Source of the DNA: Blautia sp. An81
Lineage (GTDB): Bacteria; Bacillota; Clostridia; Lachnospirales; Lachnospiraceae
DNA length: 64,000 nucleotides
Reading direction: 5' to 3'
Assembly: GCF_002161285.1 (NCBI RefSeq)
Contig: NZ_NFHH01000012.1
Location: 1 to 64,000, forward strand
The position numbers and the translations under genes were made by a program. The notes under the pieces are model-generated. The model was not told the origin of the DNA. It did no database searches and worked only from the letters and a program-made list of their open reading frames with translations. This document shows positions 42,492 through 51,375 of this stretch, piece by piece (the first letter of the stretch is position 1; the number at the start of each line of letters is the position of its first letter).

Positions 42492-42959
42492 CTATATACG
42501 GTCCTTTTTATGCTTAAAGGTATTCTCATCAAGTATAATTGTAAATGGACCCTCGTTTACAAGAGACACGCTCATTTTTGCTCCGAAAACGCCGGTCTGG
42601 ACCACTGGCACAGTCTCCTGTATCTTTTTGATCATATATTCATAGAGTTCCTGGGCCATCTGAGGCTCCCCTGCCTCTACAAAACTAGGTCGATTTCCTT
42701 TTCTGCAGTTGGCGTACAGCGTAAACTGTGAAACCAGCAGAACCTCCCCCTTTACATCCGCCAGGGAAAGGTTTGTCTTCCCATCGCTGTCTTCAAATAT
42801 CCTGAGGTTTACCATCTTTTTAATGTATTGATCTGCGATTTCTCGGGTATCCTCCTGGCCGATGCCTGCAAGAACCAGAAATCCTTTTCCGATCTTTCCC
42901 ACACATGTTCCATCTACTTCCACAGAAGCGCTGCTGACTTTCTGGATCACCAGTTTCAT
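42492..42959 (-). CDS. dtd: D-aminoacyl-tRNA deacylase
   Basis: A 155-residue enzyme that hydrolyses D-aminoacyl-tRNA (for example D-Tyr-tRNA). The N-terminus [17 protein letters not shown], the catalytic loop [20 protein letters not shown] (SQxT motif) and the [11 protein letters not shown] segment (Gly-Pro of the chiral pocket; NxGP motif) are all conserved. It acts as a homodimer in the cytosol. It is close to the family's 145-150 residues with a short basic C-terminal tail. The gene is divergent from the TtcA-like gene and upstream of xerS. Confidence 0.95.
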   Translation of the reverse strand: MKLVIQKVSSASVEVDGTCVGKIGKGFLVLAGIGQEDTREIADQYIKKMVNLRIFEDSDGKTNLSLADVKGEVLLVSQFTLYANCRKGNRPSFVEAGEPQMAQELYEYMIKKIQETVPVVQTGVFGAKMSVSLVNEGPFTIILDENTFKHKKDRI

Positions 42960-43199
42960 TCTTTTTATCCTCTTTTCATCCTCATATTTTCCAGGGCCGG
43001 TCCAGTCACGATTTATCTACTCGGGAAAATTCATGCCGCCTCCCCTGACATCTCCATAGTATACCACAAAGCAACGAGCCAAGGGAATATTTATATTTAT
43101 TTGGCCACCGCCAGCCATAAAATGATTTCTTTTTTTCTGCATCTGTGGTATGATGCTTAAGGCTTCACAAAACCTGCATCTGAAAGGAACTGAAATTTT

Positions 43200-43928
43200 A
43201 TGAAATTACAGAAATTATTAAGCCTTACCAGAAAGGCTGTTGATGAATTTAATCTGATTGATTCCGGCGATAAAATCGCTGTAGGGGTTTCCGGAGGCAA
43301 AGACAGTCTTACCATGCTCTATGCCCTTCACGGACTGATGCGCTTCTACCCCAATCCTTTTACCATAGAGGTGATCACCGTGGACCTGGGGCATCCAGGT
43401 TTTCAGGCAGATAAAATCGAAAATCTCTGCCGGGAGCTGAATGTACCCTTTCATCTGGTAAAGACAGAGATTGCACCTATCATTTTTCAGGAGAGAAAAG
43501 AAAGCAATCCCTGCTCTCTATGCGCAAAAATGAGAAAAGGAGCTCTCAATGCCAAAGCCAAAGAACTGGGCTGCAACAAAGTAGCCTATGCGCACCACAA
43601 GGACGATGTAGTAGAGACTATGCTGCTCTCTCTCATCTATGAGGGCAGGTTTCATACTTTTTCACCTAAAACCTATCTGGACCGGATGGACCTTACAGTT
43701 ATCCGTCCTCTCCTCTTTGTAGACGAAGCAGATGTAATCGGCTTTAAAAACAAATATGGCATTGAAATCGAAAAAAGCCCCTGTCCCGTAGATGGCTATA
43801 CGAAAAGACAGTATGCCAAGGAGCTTCTCCATGATATTTCAAAAGAGAATCCCGGAACCAAGGAACGGATGTTTACTGCGATCCTTAACAGTAATATTAA
43901 CGGATGGCATTCCCTGGGAAATGGCTGA
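43200..43928 (+). CDS. TtcA-family PP-loop tRNA-modifying enzyme
   Basis: A 242-residue ATPase of the TtcA/TilS group. IAVGVSGGKDSLTMLYAL is the PP-loop; CSLCAKMRKGALNAKAKELG holds the CxxC pair that with a third Cys (PCPVDGYTKR) binds a 4Fe-4S cluster in TtcA. YAHHKDDVVETMLLSLIYEG is the conserved catalytic helix. TtcA makes 2-thiocytidine at tRNA position 32; Gram-positive relatives are less studied, so the exact base is uncertain. The gene is monocistronic and ends at a strong hairpin. Confidence 0.8.
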   Translation: MKLQKLLSLTRKAVDEFNLIDSGDKIAVGVSGGKDSLTMLYALHGLMRFYPNPFTIEVITVDLGHPGFQADKIENLCRELNVPFHLVKTEIAPIIFQERKESNPCSLCAKMRKGALNAKAKELGCNKVAYAHHKDDVVETMLLSLIYEGRFHTFSPKTYLDRMDLTVIRPLLFVDEADVIGFKNKYGIEIEKSPCPVDGYTKRQYAKELLHDISKENPGTKERMFTAILNSNINGWHSLGNG

Positions 43929-43959
43929 GCCCCTATTTTTTATAGAAGACAAAAACTGT

Positions 43960-43990
43960 GCCCCGGAAGAATCCTCTTCCGGGGCCTTTG
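43960..43990. terminator. Hairpin terminator between convergent genes
   Basis: GCCCCGGAAGA (43960-43970) and TCTTCCGGGGC (43975-43985) with a four-base loop. A CTTTG tract follows on plus; on minus the stem is followed by ACAGTTTTTG. It serves the TtcA-like gene and the kinase-like gene on the other strand. Confidence 0.75.
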
Positions 43991-44007
43991 AATATCGTGA
44001 CTAATTT

Positions 44008-44658
44008 TTACTTTCCTGAATTTTTTGCCTTATCTTTCACTTCAATAGCCTTCAGGATCATCTCTACGCAGCCTTCGATTCCCAGGATACCGCTGTCCAG
44101 ACAAAGGTGATAGCTGTCTGCATCTCCCCATTTTTTACTGGTGTAGTAATTATAGTAGCTGCCTCTCTGTTTGTCGGTTTTCTGTATCCGGTCTTTAGCT
44201 GTAGCCGCTGAGAGCTCGTACTTTCTGGAAATCCTGTCAATCCTCTTATCCAGATCTGCATGGATATACACACTGATCGCATTGGGATTATCCGCCAGAG
44301 CATAGTCTGCACATCTTCCTACCATAACGCAGGATTCCTCACTGGCAATTTTCTTAATAGCATCAAACTGGGCTAAAAACACCTTATGATTAATAGGCAT
44401 ATCTGTAAAAGCCGCCGAGGAATAACCAAAGGAATAGGTATCCATAACCAGTGAATACAGAAAACTGTTGGTGGGTTTTTCATCATGGTGTTCAAATAAT
44501 TCCTGGCATATTCCGCTGTCCTTGGCCGCACGATCCAGCAGCTCCTTATCGTAGCATTTGACACCCATTTTTTCAGCCAGCCGAAGCCCTATTTCCCGTC
44601 CGCCGCTGCCATACTGGCGGGCAATTGTAACTATTGTACTTGCTGCCATACCATACAC
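44008..44658 (-). CDS. Cytidylate kinase-like protein
   Basis: A 216-residue protein of the cytidylate kinase-like family. TIVTIARQYGSGGREIGLRLAE takes the place of a P-loop but has GSGGRE in place of GKS/T, as is usual in this family. VMVGRCADYAL and SVYIHADLDKRIDRI correspond to the NMP-binding and lid regions of Cmk-like kinases. The natural substrate is not known. Two ATGs (44658 and 44649) both suit the GGAGAGGAG site. It lies between RluD-like and TtcA-like genes without overlap. Confidence 0.75.
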   Translation of the reverse strand: MYGMAASTIVTIARQYGSGGREIGLRLAEKMGVKCYDKELLDRAAKDSGICQELFEHHDEKPTNSFLYSLVMDTYSFGYSSAAFTDMPINHKVFLAQFDAIKKIASEESCVMVGRCADYALADNPNAISVYIHADLDKRIDRISRKYELSAATAKDRIQKTDKQRGSYYNYYTSKKWGDADSYHLCLDSGILGIEGCVEMILKAIEVKDKAKNSGK

Positions 44659-44754
44659 TCCTCTCCTAATGCTTTTTCTATATTATAATCCATTTTGAGT
44701 GAAATGTATAGATAATTTAAAAATTTTACATAGTAAATCTAACAGTTTCAAATT

Positions 44755-45678
44755 TTAAAGAGTTCCCCTTAATTTTACTAATAATTTTTCAAAATATTCC
44801 GGTAAAGGAGCAGTAAATTCCATATATTCTGATGTAGTAGGATGCACAAAACCTAAGACCATAGCATGAAGCGTCTGCCCCTGTAGAAAGGGGAAGGGAC
44901 ATTTTTTTGGTCCATAGAGCTGGTCTCCTAAGAGAGGATGGCCGATGCTGGAAAGATGTACCCGGATCTGATGAGTCCGCCCAGTTTCCAGCTGACATTC
45001 AATATAAGTATAACTGCCGAACCGCTCAAGAACCTTAAAGTGAGTCACCGCCTCCTTGCCTCCCCGGACATGAACAGCCATTTTCTTCCGTTCCACCGGA
45101 TGACGCCCAATGGCTCCTTCTACAGTTCCATTGTCTTTTTTGATATTTCCATGGACAATCGCTCTGTATTTTCGGGTAATGCTGTGAACCCTCAGCTGCT
45201 CTGCCAGGCTCTGATGTGCCGTGTCAGTCTTGCAGACTACTAAAGCCCCTGTAGTATCCATATCGATTCTGTGGACAATTCCAGGCCTGAGCACGCCGTT
45301 AATCCCTGAAAGATTATCTTTGCAGTGGTACATCAGGGCATTTACAAGGGTCCCGCTGTAGTGACCGGCACTGGGATGTACGACCATCCCTTTTGGTTTA
45401 TTTACCACCAGAAGCTGCTGATCTTCATAGAGAATATCCAGTGGAATATTCTCCGGTTCAATATCCGGTTCCTGATTCTCCGGAAGAAAAACCACGATTT
45501 CATCATCTTCTGTTACTTTCTGGCTGGCTTTTGCCGGCTTTCCATTAACCGTAATATTACCTTCTTTGAATTGCTTTTGTAAAAAAGAGCGGGAGTAATC
45601 CTCCATTACTTCCGCCAGAAATTTATCGACTCTTTCCCCTGTCCAGGAAAGGTCTGCCTGTAAACAAAGCCTTTTCAT
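44755..45678 (-). CDS. rluD: RluA/RluD-family pseudouridine synthase
   Basis: A 307-residue enzyme. An N-terminal S4 RNA-binding domain (RVDKFLAEVMEDYSRSFLQKQF, about 12-75) precedes the catalytic domain. PGIVHRIDMDTTGALVVCKT has the catalytic Asp (HRIDxDTxG motif), followed by LETGRTHQIRVHLSSIGHPLLGD. It converts uridines to pseudouridine in 23S rRNA or similar RNA; the exact sites for this paralogue are uncertain. ATG 45678 overlaps the lspA stop (ATGA), so it is translationally coupled, as lspA-rluD often is in Firmicutes. Confidence 0.9.
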   Translation of the reverse strand: MKRLCLQADLSWTGERVDKFLAEVMEDYSRSFLQKQFKEGNITVNGKPAKASQKVTEDDEIVVFLPENQEPDIEPENIPLDILYEDQQLLVVNKPKGMVVHPSAGHYSGTLVNALMYHCKDNLSGINGVLRPGIVHRIDMDTTGALVVCKTDTAHQSLAEQLRVHSITRKYRAIVHGNIKKDNGTVEGAIGRHPVERKKMAVHVRGGKEAVTHFKVLERFGSYTYIECQLETGRTHQIRVHLSSIGHPLLGDQLYGPKKCPFPFLQGQTLHAMVLGFVHPTTSEYMEFTAPLPEYFEKLLVKLRGTL

Positions 45679-46199
45679 TTTTCTCTCTTCCATTTTAAAA
45701 ACTGAAAATCCTCATCTTTATAGTAAAAAAATACAAGAATCAGGAGCAGGATCATACTGGTGGTCACATAAATATCTGCCACGTTGAATACTGGAAAATC
45801 AATCAGTGAAAAATAAATAAAATCCACCACATAATTCAGACGAACCCGGTCAATAAGGTTCCCAATACCACCTGCAGTAATCATACCGCACAGAATCTTT
45901 AGTGGGATATATTTTTTTTCTCCAGGAATCTTCCATAGCACATAGCAGACACAGAGTAGGATAATCGTTGTCAGCAGCAGGAGAAAAATTCTCTGGTCCT
46001 GGAATATTCCAAAAGCTGCACCCGTATTTTCCAGATAATGAAGACATAAAACTCCGGAAATCAGCTGAATATCAGCCTGGTCCTTTAGATTTGCAACGGC
46101 CAAAGCCTTAGTCCACTGATCAAAAGCCACTAATATCCCTGTGGAAATAAGGAAAATCCCAAAGTCCAGCAGTCGTTTTTTTCCTGTATTCATGGTCAT
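45675..46199 (-). CDS. lspA: Lipoprotein signal peptidase II
   Basis: A 174-residue membrane aspartyl protease with four helices. The active site Asp residues are in GGIGNLIDRVRLNYVVDFI and FNVADIYV, and LENTGAAFGIF is the conserved NxGxxF motif. It removes signal peptides of diacylglyceryl-modified prolipoproteins. The first helix contains the usual DQWTK. The ATG at 46199 overlaps the aroB stop (ATGA) and follows GGGAGG. A basic KWKREK tail ends the protein. Confidence 0.95.
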   Translation of the reverse strand: MTMNTGKKRLLDFGIFLISTGILVAFDQWTKALAVANLKDQADIQLISGVLCLHYLENTGAAFGIFQDQRIFLLLLTTIILLCVCYVLWKIPGEKKYIPLKILCGMITAGGIGNLIDRVRLNYVVDFIYFSLIDFPVFNVADIYVTTSMILLLILVFFYYKDEDFQFLKWKREK

Positions 46200-47305
46200 A
46201 GTACCTCCCGGTTTTCCAGCCGGATGCTTTCAATGGACTCCAGCAGTTCTTCATCTGTCACTCCGGTATCCACCACAGCATATCCCGGTTTTTCCATGAG
46301 AACAAATTTAATATGTCCTTTTTCCATCTTTTTATCAGATTTCGTAGTGTCAAGGATATCCTTTGCAGACAGTCCTTCAACTGCCAGAGGAAGGCCAAAT
46401 AATTTCATCTGCTCTGCTGTCTCAAGGTACTCTTCATTGGAGAGCAGTCCCTTTTTTCTGGAAAGCCAGGCAGAAGCCATACATCCCACAGCTACACACT
46501 GACCATGAGGCATAGTAAAGTCTTTCAGTTTTTCTACTGCATGTCCCACTGTATGTCCCATATTCAGCACTGCCCGCTCCCCTTTTTCCGTAGGGTCATT
46601 TTCCACCACAGTTTTTTTGATCACACAGCTCTGATAAATCATCTCCTGACAGGTCTTCTCCTCTCTGGAAAGGATTTCCCCACTGTGTTCTGTAAGCCAG
46701 CTGCTGTACTCCCGGCTGCGGATCAGACCATGTTTAATAACCTCACCCATGCCGCAGGCAAATTCTCTGTCAGAAAGAGTCTTTAATGTGGCAACATTCA
46801 TATACACCAGCAGTGGCTGATGAAAAGCACCTACCATATTTTTATACTGTTTGAAATCAACTCCTGTTTTCCCGCCTATGCTGCTGTCTACCTGGGCCAA
46901 AAGGGTGGTTGGAATCTGAATAAAATCAATCCCCCGAAGATAGGTGGCAGCGCTGAAACCAGTCATATCGCCTACAACGCCTCCTCCCAGAGCAGCCAGA
47001 AGATCTTTCCTGTCAAAATGATTATTTATAAGAAACTCGTAGATTCCCTGTATTTCTTCCAGGTTTTTATTTTCTTCTCCGGCAGGAAGGATATAAGAGT
47101 AAATCTCTCTCCCTGTTTTTTCCAGCTCTTTCTTTACCGTCTCCAGGTAGAGTGGAGCCACATGACTGTCTGTCACGATACAGAGCCTTTTTCCACGGTT
47201 CTCCAGGCTTTCAACTTCTCTGCTCAGACCAGAAAAGTCACTATAAAAGGTAATCGGATAAGTAAAATCTCCCTCTCTTTTTACCAGCAGTCTCTGTTCT
47301 GTCAT
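46196..47305 (-). CDS. aroB: 3-dehydroquinate synthase
   Basis: A 369-residue NAD- and zinc-dependent enzyme that cyclises DAHP to 3-dehydroquinate in the shikimate pathway. Seen motifs: LPAGEENKNLE, ALGGGVVGDMTGFSAATYLRGI (NAD site), IPTTLLAQVDSSIGGKTGVDF, and the zinc ligands in the region GEVIKHGLI and LNMGHTVGHAVEKL with HGQCVAVG. ATG 47305, eight bases after GGGAGG, is preferred to one eight codons upstream. Its place inside a ylmH-lspA operon, away from other aro genes, is unusual but the overlaps show cotranscription. Confidence 0.95.
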   Translation of the reverse strand: MTEQRLLVKREGDFTYPITFYSDFSGLSREVESLENRGKRLCIVTDSHVAPLYLETVKKELEKTGREIYSYILPAGEENKNLEEIQGIYEFLINNHFDRKDLLAALGGGVVGDMTGFSAATYLRGIDFIQIPTTLLAQVDSSIGGKTGVDFKQYKNMVGAFHQPLLVYMNVATLKTLSDREFACGMGEVIKHGLIRSREYSSWLTEHSGEILSREEKTCQEMIYQSCVIKKTVVENDPTEKGERAVLNMGHTVGHAVEKLKDFTMPHGQCVAVGCMASAWLSRKKGLLSNEEYLETAEQMKLFGLPLAVEGLSAKDILDTTKSDKKMEKGHIKFVLMEKPGYAVVDTGVTDEELLESIESIRLENREVL

Positions 47306-47321
47306 ATCCTGTTCCTCCCAT

Positions 47322-48074
47322 TCAGACATAACGGTATAAAATTACATGATACCGGTTCTTCTTTGTTTTATTGGTCACAGACCCAAATTGAAATTTTCCT
47401 TTTCCCCGGACGGATACAATATCTCCGTCCTTGATCCCATAGCCGTTAGAAACCACGCTCTTCCCATTTACAAAGACCTTTCCTCCTTCTATCAGTCCCA
47501 GAATGCTGCTTCTGGAACTGCCAAAAGCCAGAGCAATTACACTGTCCAGCCGTGGAGAAGCTACGGTTCCTGAGATTTCTTCTCTTTTAGGTGAAGGAAG
47601 AGGCTCTTCCTGGGAAAGTCTCCTGGCCTGCACAGAAGTATGACGGATACGCACAAGCTCCTCTGTGAGAAAGTCCGCCATAGATTCGCAGCAGAAAATA
47701 TAACCGCAACTGTCGTCCAGAAGGATATCTCCTGTTTTGCTCCTCTCAATGCCCAGATTCAAAATAGCCCCCAAATAGTCCCTGTGAGTCAGCTCCTCAG
47801 AAAATTTCCTGTTCAGAGGCTGGACCTTTATACATGCAATAGGATATGCCTGCTCATAAGAAAGAGCATCAGGGACGAATGCCGCCATCTGACGCTCCGC
47901 TGACTCATAGCCTCCGAAGGTTTTTACCTGGACTCCTGTATCTCGAAAGGAAAGGCTGTGAAGTATATTCTGCTGGTTCAGGTCGAGAAAATCGGAAAAG
48001 GTAAGAATGCCTCTGTAATAGGCCTTCTTACCCAGTTCCATCATACGTTTTTCAAATAATTGGTCCTTTTCCAT
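47322..48074 (-). CDS. ylmH: YlmH-like S4-domain RNA-binding protein
   Basis: A 250-residue protein. Residues 1-175 are the YlmH N-terminal region (YRGILTFSDFLDLNQQNIL); residues 180-240 an S4 domain (LDSVIALAFGSSRSSILGLIEGGKVFVNGK). YlmH binds ribosomal components and in Bacillus has been linked to ribosome rescue. The gene follows sepF and yggS, the conserved ylm order next to the division cluster in Firmicutes. It ends 17 bp before the aroB start. Confidence 0.88.
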   Translation of the reverse strand: MEKDQLFEKRMMELGKKAYYRGILTFSDFLDLNQQNILHSLSFRDTGVQVKTFGGYESAERQMAAFVPDALSYEQAYPIACIKVQPLNRKFSEELTHRDYLGAILNLGIERSKTGDILLDDSCGYIFCCESMADFLTEELVRIRHTSVQARRLSQEEPLPSPKREEISGTVASPRLDSVIALAFGSSRSSILGLIEGGKVFVNGKSVVSNGYGIKDGDIVSVRGKGKFQFGSVTNKTKKNRYHVILYRYV

Positions 48075-48083
48075 AGCTGTTTT

Positions 48084-48692
48084 TTAAAATCCTTCATACA
48101 TAGATGCTGACCCGGCTATATCATTTAAGATTTCCTGAGAGTCTCCGGTTATGTCCACACCTTCTGGAGTTAGAATAAAGATATAAGAAGACACTTTCTT
48201 GATATTTCCTTCAATAGCGTAGCTTGCTCCGGCAGTGAAATCAATAATATGCTGAGCCAATGTAATATCCAAACCCTCCAGGTTCAGGATAACTGTGCAG
48301 TTATCAAGAAGGGCATCTACAATCTCTGTAGACTCGTCAAATTTCTTTGGTTTGATCACACATACTTCATTAGAAGAACCTGCCGATGAACCGGATGTTT
48401 TCTTCTTAACACTATACATAGGCGTCACCTTACTTGAAGAATTCTGGGTTTTTGGCTGCTTTACGGTTTTTGTTGCTGCTGATGTTTTCTTCTCTTTCTT
48501 TTCTTTTTTAGTATTCTTTACAGGCGGAAGATCATCGTCCAGATCATCATCATAATCATCTTCCAGTTTTTTAAAGAATCTTTTCTTTGGCTTTTCGTCT
48601 TCGAAATCGTCATCTGCTTCATCTAAGAAATCGTCATCATCATAATCATCATTCACCTTAACTGCATCCAAAAATTTATCTAAAAAACTCAT
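48084..48692 (-). CDS. sepF: SepF cell division protein
   Basis: A 202-residue protein. The first 20 residues (MSFLDKFLDAVKVNDDYDDD) form the amphipathic membrane-binding helix; a long acidic and low-complexity linker (about 15-110, many Asp/Glu/Lys) follows; the last 95 residues are the DUF552 core (VCVIKPKKFDESTEIVDALL, LNLEGLDITLAQHIIDFTAGA). SepF aligns FtsZ filaments at the septum and can replace FtsA. The linker is longer than in Bacillus SepF (about 150 residues in all). Confidence 0.93.
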   Translation of the reverse strand: MSFLDKFLDAVKVNDDYDDDDFLDEADDDFEDEKPKKRFFKKLEDDYDDDLDDDLPPVKNTKKEKKEKKTSAATKTVKQPKTQNSSSKVTPMYSVKKKTSGSSAGSSNEVCVIKPKKFDESTEIVDALLDNCTVILNLEGLDITLAQHIIDFTAGASYAIEGNIKKVSSYIFILTPEGVDITGDSQEILNDIAGSASMYEGF

Positions 48693-48709
48693 ATTCCAAT
48701 CTCCATTTC

Positions 48710-49411
48710 CTATTCTTCTATATTATAATTTCTTTCTCCGAAAATGCCTGTTCCTACACGTACGTGGGTGGCACCTTCTTCGATGGCGACTTCATAATCA
48801 CCAGTCATGCCCATGCTGAGGACATTCATAGTAACATTATCAAAGTTTTTCTCTCCAATGTCAACACTTAATTTTCTTAAATTTCTGAAAACGCCCCGGT
48901 TTTCCTCTGGATCATCCACGTAAGGAGCAATTGTCATAAGCCCCTTTACTTTTATTCCGGGAAGTTTTGCGACTTCCTGAACAAGGGAAGGGGTCTCCTC
49001 TACAGAGACACCGAACTTGCTCTCTTCACCGGCTACATTAACCTCGATAAGTATATCTGCAGTAATCCCATGTTTTACAGCCTCTTTGCTGATTTCTGAG
49101 GCCAGCCTGAGACTGTCTACAGAATGGATCATACAGGCTTTATCTATCACATATTTTACCTTATTTCTCTGCAGATGGCCGATCATATGCCAACGGATAT
49201 CTTTCGGCAAAACTTCCTCCTTGGCCGTCAGCTCCTGGACCTTATTCTCACCGAAATCGCGAACTCCTATGGGGAGCAGTTCTTCGATCATTGACACCGG
49301 CTTAGTCTTACTCACTGCGATCAGTGTTACCTCATCTCGGTTTCTGCCGGCTCTTCTGCAGGCAGCCTCTACTTTTTCTTCTACAGTTCTGTAATTATCA
49401 CAGACGCTCAT
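48710..49411 (-). CDS. yggS: PLP homeostasis protein of the YggS/YlmE family
   Basis: A 233-residue single-barrel PLP-binding protein. The Schiff base Lys is in VTLIAVSKTKPV (about residue 36), FGENKVQEL and WHMIGHLQRNKVKY are family signatures, and LSMGMTGDYEVAIEEGATHVRVGTGIFG binds the phosphate. It has no enzyme activity in known members but buffers PLP. It lies upstream of sepF as in many Firmicutes. Confidence 0.93.
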   Translation of the reverse strand: MSVCDNYRTVEEKVEAACRRAGRNRDEVTLIAVSKTKPVSMIEELLPIGVRDFGENKVQELTAKEEVLPKDIRWHMIGHLQRNKVKYVIDKACMIHSVDSLRLASEISKEAVKHGITADILIEVNVAGEESKFGVSVEETPSLVQEVAKLPGIKVKGLMTIAPYVDDPEENRGVFRNLRKLSVDIGEKNFDNVTMNVLSMGMTGDYEVAIEEGATHVRVGTGIFGERNYNIEE

Positions 49412-49440
49412 TTTCTCTACTTCCTTTCTCTGTCAGTACA

Positions 49441-50949
49441 TTAATTAGAACCGGAATACAAAATTTCTTCCTCGCTCACAGTGCTTCCGTCACGGGCGAT
49501 ATAATCAAAAGCTCTCAGCCCATAGGAAGTACCTTCTTCCACAATGCAATATTCCTCATTCTGATCCAGTATTTTAATCTGCCGGAAAACGGCATATCCC
49601 TGGTTGATATTATAAGCACCCTGAAGATTATCTACCTGTCCTACAGTAAAGGTTTCCCCGGAGTCTGGCTTGATCAGTATGTCTCCCTCATTCAGGGTAT
49701 CCTTATCTACATAGCACAGGCCACCGGAGGTATCTTGGGTATTTTCAGTTATCTCATTTCCCTGAGCATCCACCTGTCTGTATATGGTAGCATCTATAAA
49801 TTCTGAGGAAGAAGAGTCTCCTGAGCCTATCTGTTTTAAAAATCCCTGGGTGTCTCCATTATCTCCCTGGGTCAGGAAATCCAGTGGAACCGTATAAAAT
49901 TCTTTTTCCACAATAGAGCTTACCGGAATTTTCAATCCGCTCTGAGTATTAATAACCAGCTCTACTTCCAAAAAACGGTCTCCTGCATAGCGGGTCATTC
50001 CATTTATCAGTTCAATTTTTGCCACCTTCTGGCTGCCAATATTCACAATAGATAGAGAACCGTTCTGGCTCTCCCCGTCTTTGACAAATTTTACCTGTAT
50101 GGATTCCCTTCCTGCCAGAGCAGCAGCCATCTGGTCTGTAAGAGGTACCATCAATGTCCAGTTTTCGCTGGTAATCAGCTTATAAACCGAATCTCCAGTT
50201 TGTATCTCATTGCCAGTAATCAGGTTTTCTTTCTGATAAGCCATCTGATTAAAGTCTTCCTCCACCAGACTATCCGCGGTTTTATTCTCATATCCGTCTG
50301 TTGAATATACCACAATTCCCGCCTCTGGCGCCGTATATACATCCTGATTTCCAATCGAAATGCTGTTTCCTGTAACTGCGCTTCCGGCTACAGAATCCGT
50401 GTTTTCCCCTTCCTCTGAAGAAGCAGTCTGGCTGTCTTCGGATGTCTGTGTAGCTTGGGAAGTTTCCGCCTTTGCAGCCTGAAGTATCGTTCCCCTTACC
50501 TGATATTTATAACTGTAAGTATCGTAAAAATTATTACTGTTGTAAGCATAGGAAAACTGCTCCGCACTGGAACGAACCTCTTCCATTTGTTCGTCCGAAA
50601 GGGCCACAGCTGTATTTTCCTGCTGTTCATTTGAAATACTGTATACGGAGCCGTCCTTACGTACCTGCATGCCTTCGGTAGCATAATATTCGATATATCC
50701 GGAATTTTCTGCAGTAATCACCTCTTCGCTGCGCAGTGCCAGAGCAGTGCAGACAGGATTCTTAGTCAGCGGGCCTGTAGTAACCTGATAAGTAGTTACA
50801 TGGCTGGATGTAGCATAAAGTACCACAGTAATGATCATGTATAAAAGCAGAGCTCCAAACATGATAGTGCTAATATTAAACGTCAGCAATTTTCCAATAG
50901 ATGTAAAAAAATTTTTGACAGTTCCTGAGAACTTTTTCTTGCCTGACAA
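49441..50949 (-). CDS. HlyD-like membrane adaptor protein
   Basis: A 502-residue protein with one membrane helix (about 22-46: FNISTIMFGALLLYMIITVVLY) and a large external part. Two lipoyl/barrel-sandwich halves of the HlyD type are seen around VITAENSGYIEYYATEGMQV and VYTAPEAGIVVYST, separated by a long helical, low-complexity segment (EETSQATQTSEDSQTASSEE-like, acidic and Ser/Thr rich). The C-terminal third repeats beta strands. No ABC or MFS pump is adjacent; the protein heads the yggS-sepF-ylmH run, so a role in division or cell envelope assembly rather than efflux is plausible. It has its own promoter. Confidence 0.75.
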   Translation of the reverse strand: MSGKKKFSGTVKNFFTSIGKLLTFNISTIMFGALLLYMIITVVLYATSSHVTTYQVTTGPLTKNPVCTALALRSEEVITAENSGYIEYYATEGMQVRKDGSVYSISNEQQENTAVALSDEQMEEVRSSAEQFSYAYNSNNFYDTYSYKYQVRGTILQAAKAETSQATQTSEDSQTASSEEGENTDSVAGSAVTGNSISIGNQDVYTAPEAGIVVYSTDGYENKTADSLVEEDFNQMAYQKENLITGNEIQTGDSVYKLITSENWTLMVPLTDQMAAALAGRESIQVKFVKDGESQNGSLSIVNIGSQKVAKIELINGMTRYAGDRFLEVELVINTQSGLKIPVSSIVEKEFYTVPLDFLTQGDNGDTQGFLKQIGSGDSSSSEFIDATIYRQVDAQGNEITENTQDTSGGLCYVDKDTLNEGDILIKPDSGETFTVGQVDNLQGAYNINQGYAVFRQIKILDQNEEYCIVEEGTSYGLRAFDYIARDGSTVSEEEILYSGSN

Positions 50950-50996
50950 TAGAATTCTCCTTTTTTATTCTCTAGATGTTCTATAGACTATCTTAC

Positions 50997-51025
50997 ATTT
51001 TACCATTTTCAATAAAGAATCACAA
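50997..51025 (-). promoter_or_regulatory. Promoter of the HlyD-like / sepF operon
   Basis: Minus strand: -35 TTGTGA (complement 51020-51025), 17-bp spacer, -10 TAAAAT (complement 50997-51002), about 50 bp before the HlyD-like start. Confidence 0.6.
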
Positions 51026-51092
51026 TAGAATTTTTTCGTATAAAACCATGGTCTGTGGAAATAATACACAGTGATAAAGGAGGCAGCAAAAT

Positions 51093-51308
51093 ATGAACAG
51101 TAAATTTTTAGACTATACCGCTCTGATCATAACAATTATTGGTGCGGTTAACTGGGGGCTTATCGGCTTCTTCCGATTCAATTTGGTAACTTTTTTATTT
51201 GGCGATATGACCTGGATTTCCAGGATCATTTATGCGCTGGTAGGAATCTGCGGTCTGTATCTCCTTAGCCTTTTTGGAAGGATTTCATCATTTTCTGAAA
51301 ATAATTAA
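51093..51308 (+). CDS. DUF378 small membrane protein
   Basis: A 71-residue protein with two membrane helices (about 8-28 and 42-62) and the conserved segment IIGAVNWGLIGFF of DUF378. The function of the family is unknown; members are common single-gene units in Firmicutes. AAAGGAGG precedes the ATG and a very strong terminator follows ten bases past the stop. Confidence 0.88.
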   Translation: MNSKFLDYTALIITIIGAVNWGLIGFFRFNLVTFLFGDMTWISRIIYALVGICGLYLLSLFGRISSFSENN

Positions 51309-51317
51309 GACCGCAAC

Positions 51318-51343
51318 AAAGCCGCCCCAAACGGGGCGGCTTT
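51318..51343 (+). terminator. Strong intrinsic terminator after DUF378
   Basis: AAAGCCGCCCC (51318-51328), four-base loop, GGGGCGGCTTT (51333-51343); perfect 11-bp stem, short T-run. Confidence 0.85.
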
Positions 51344-51375
51344 CAACCGTGTTTACATATGAAATCGAAGGCGGT

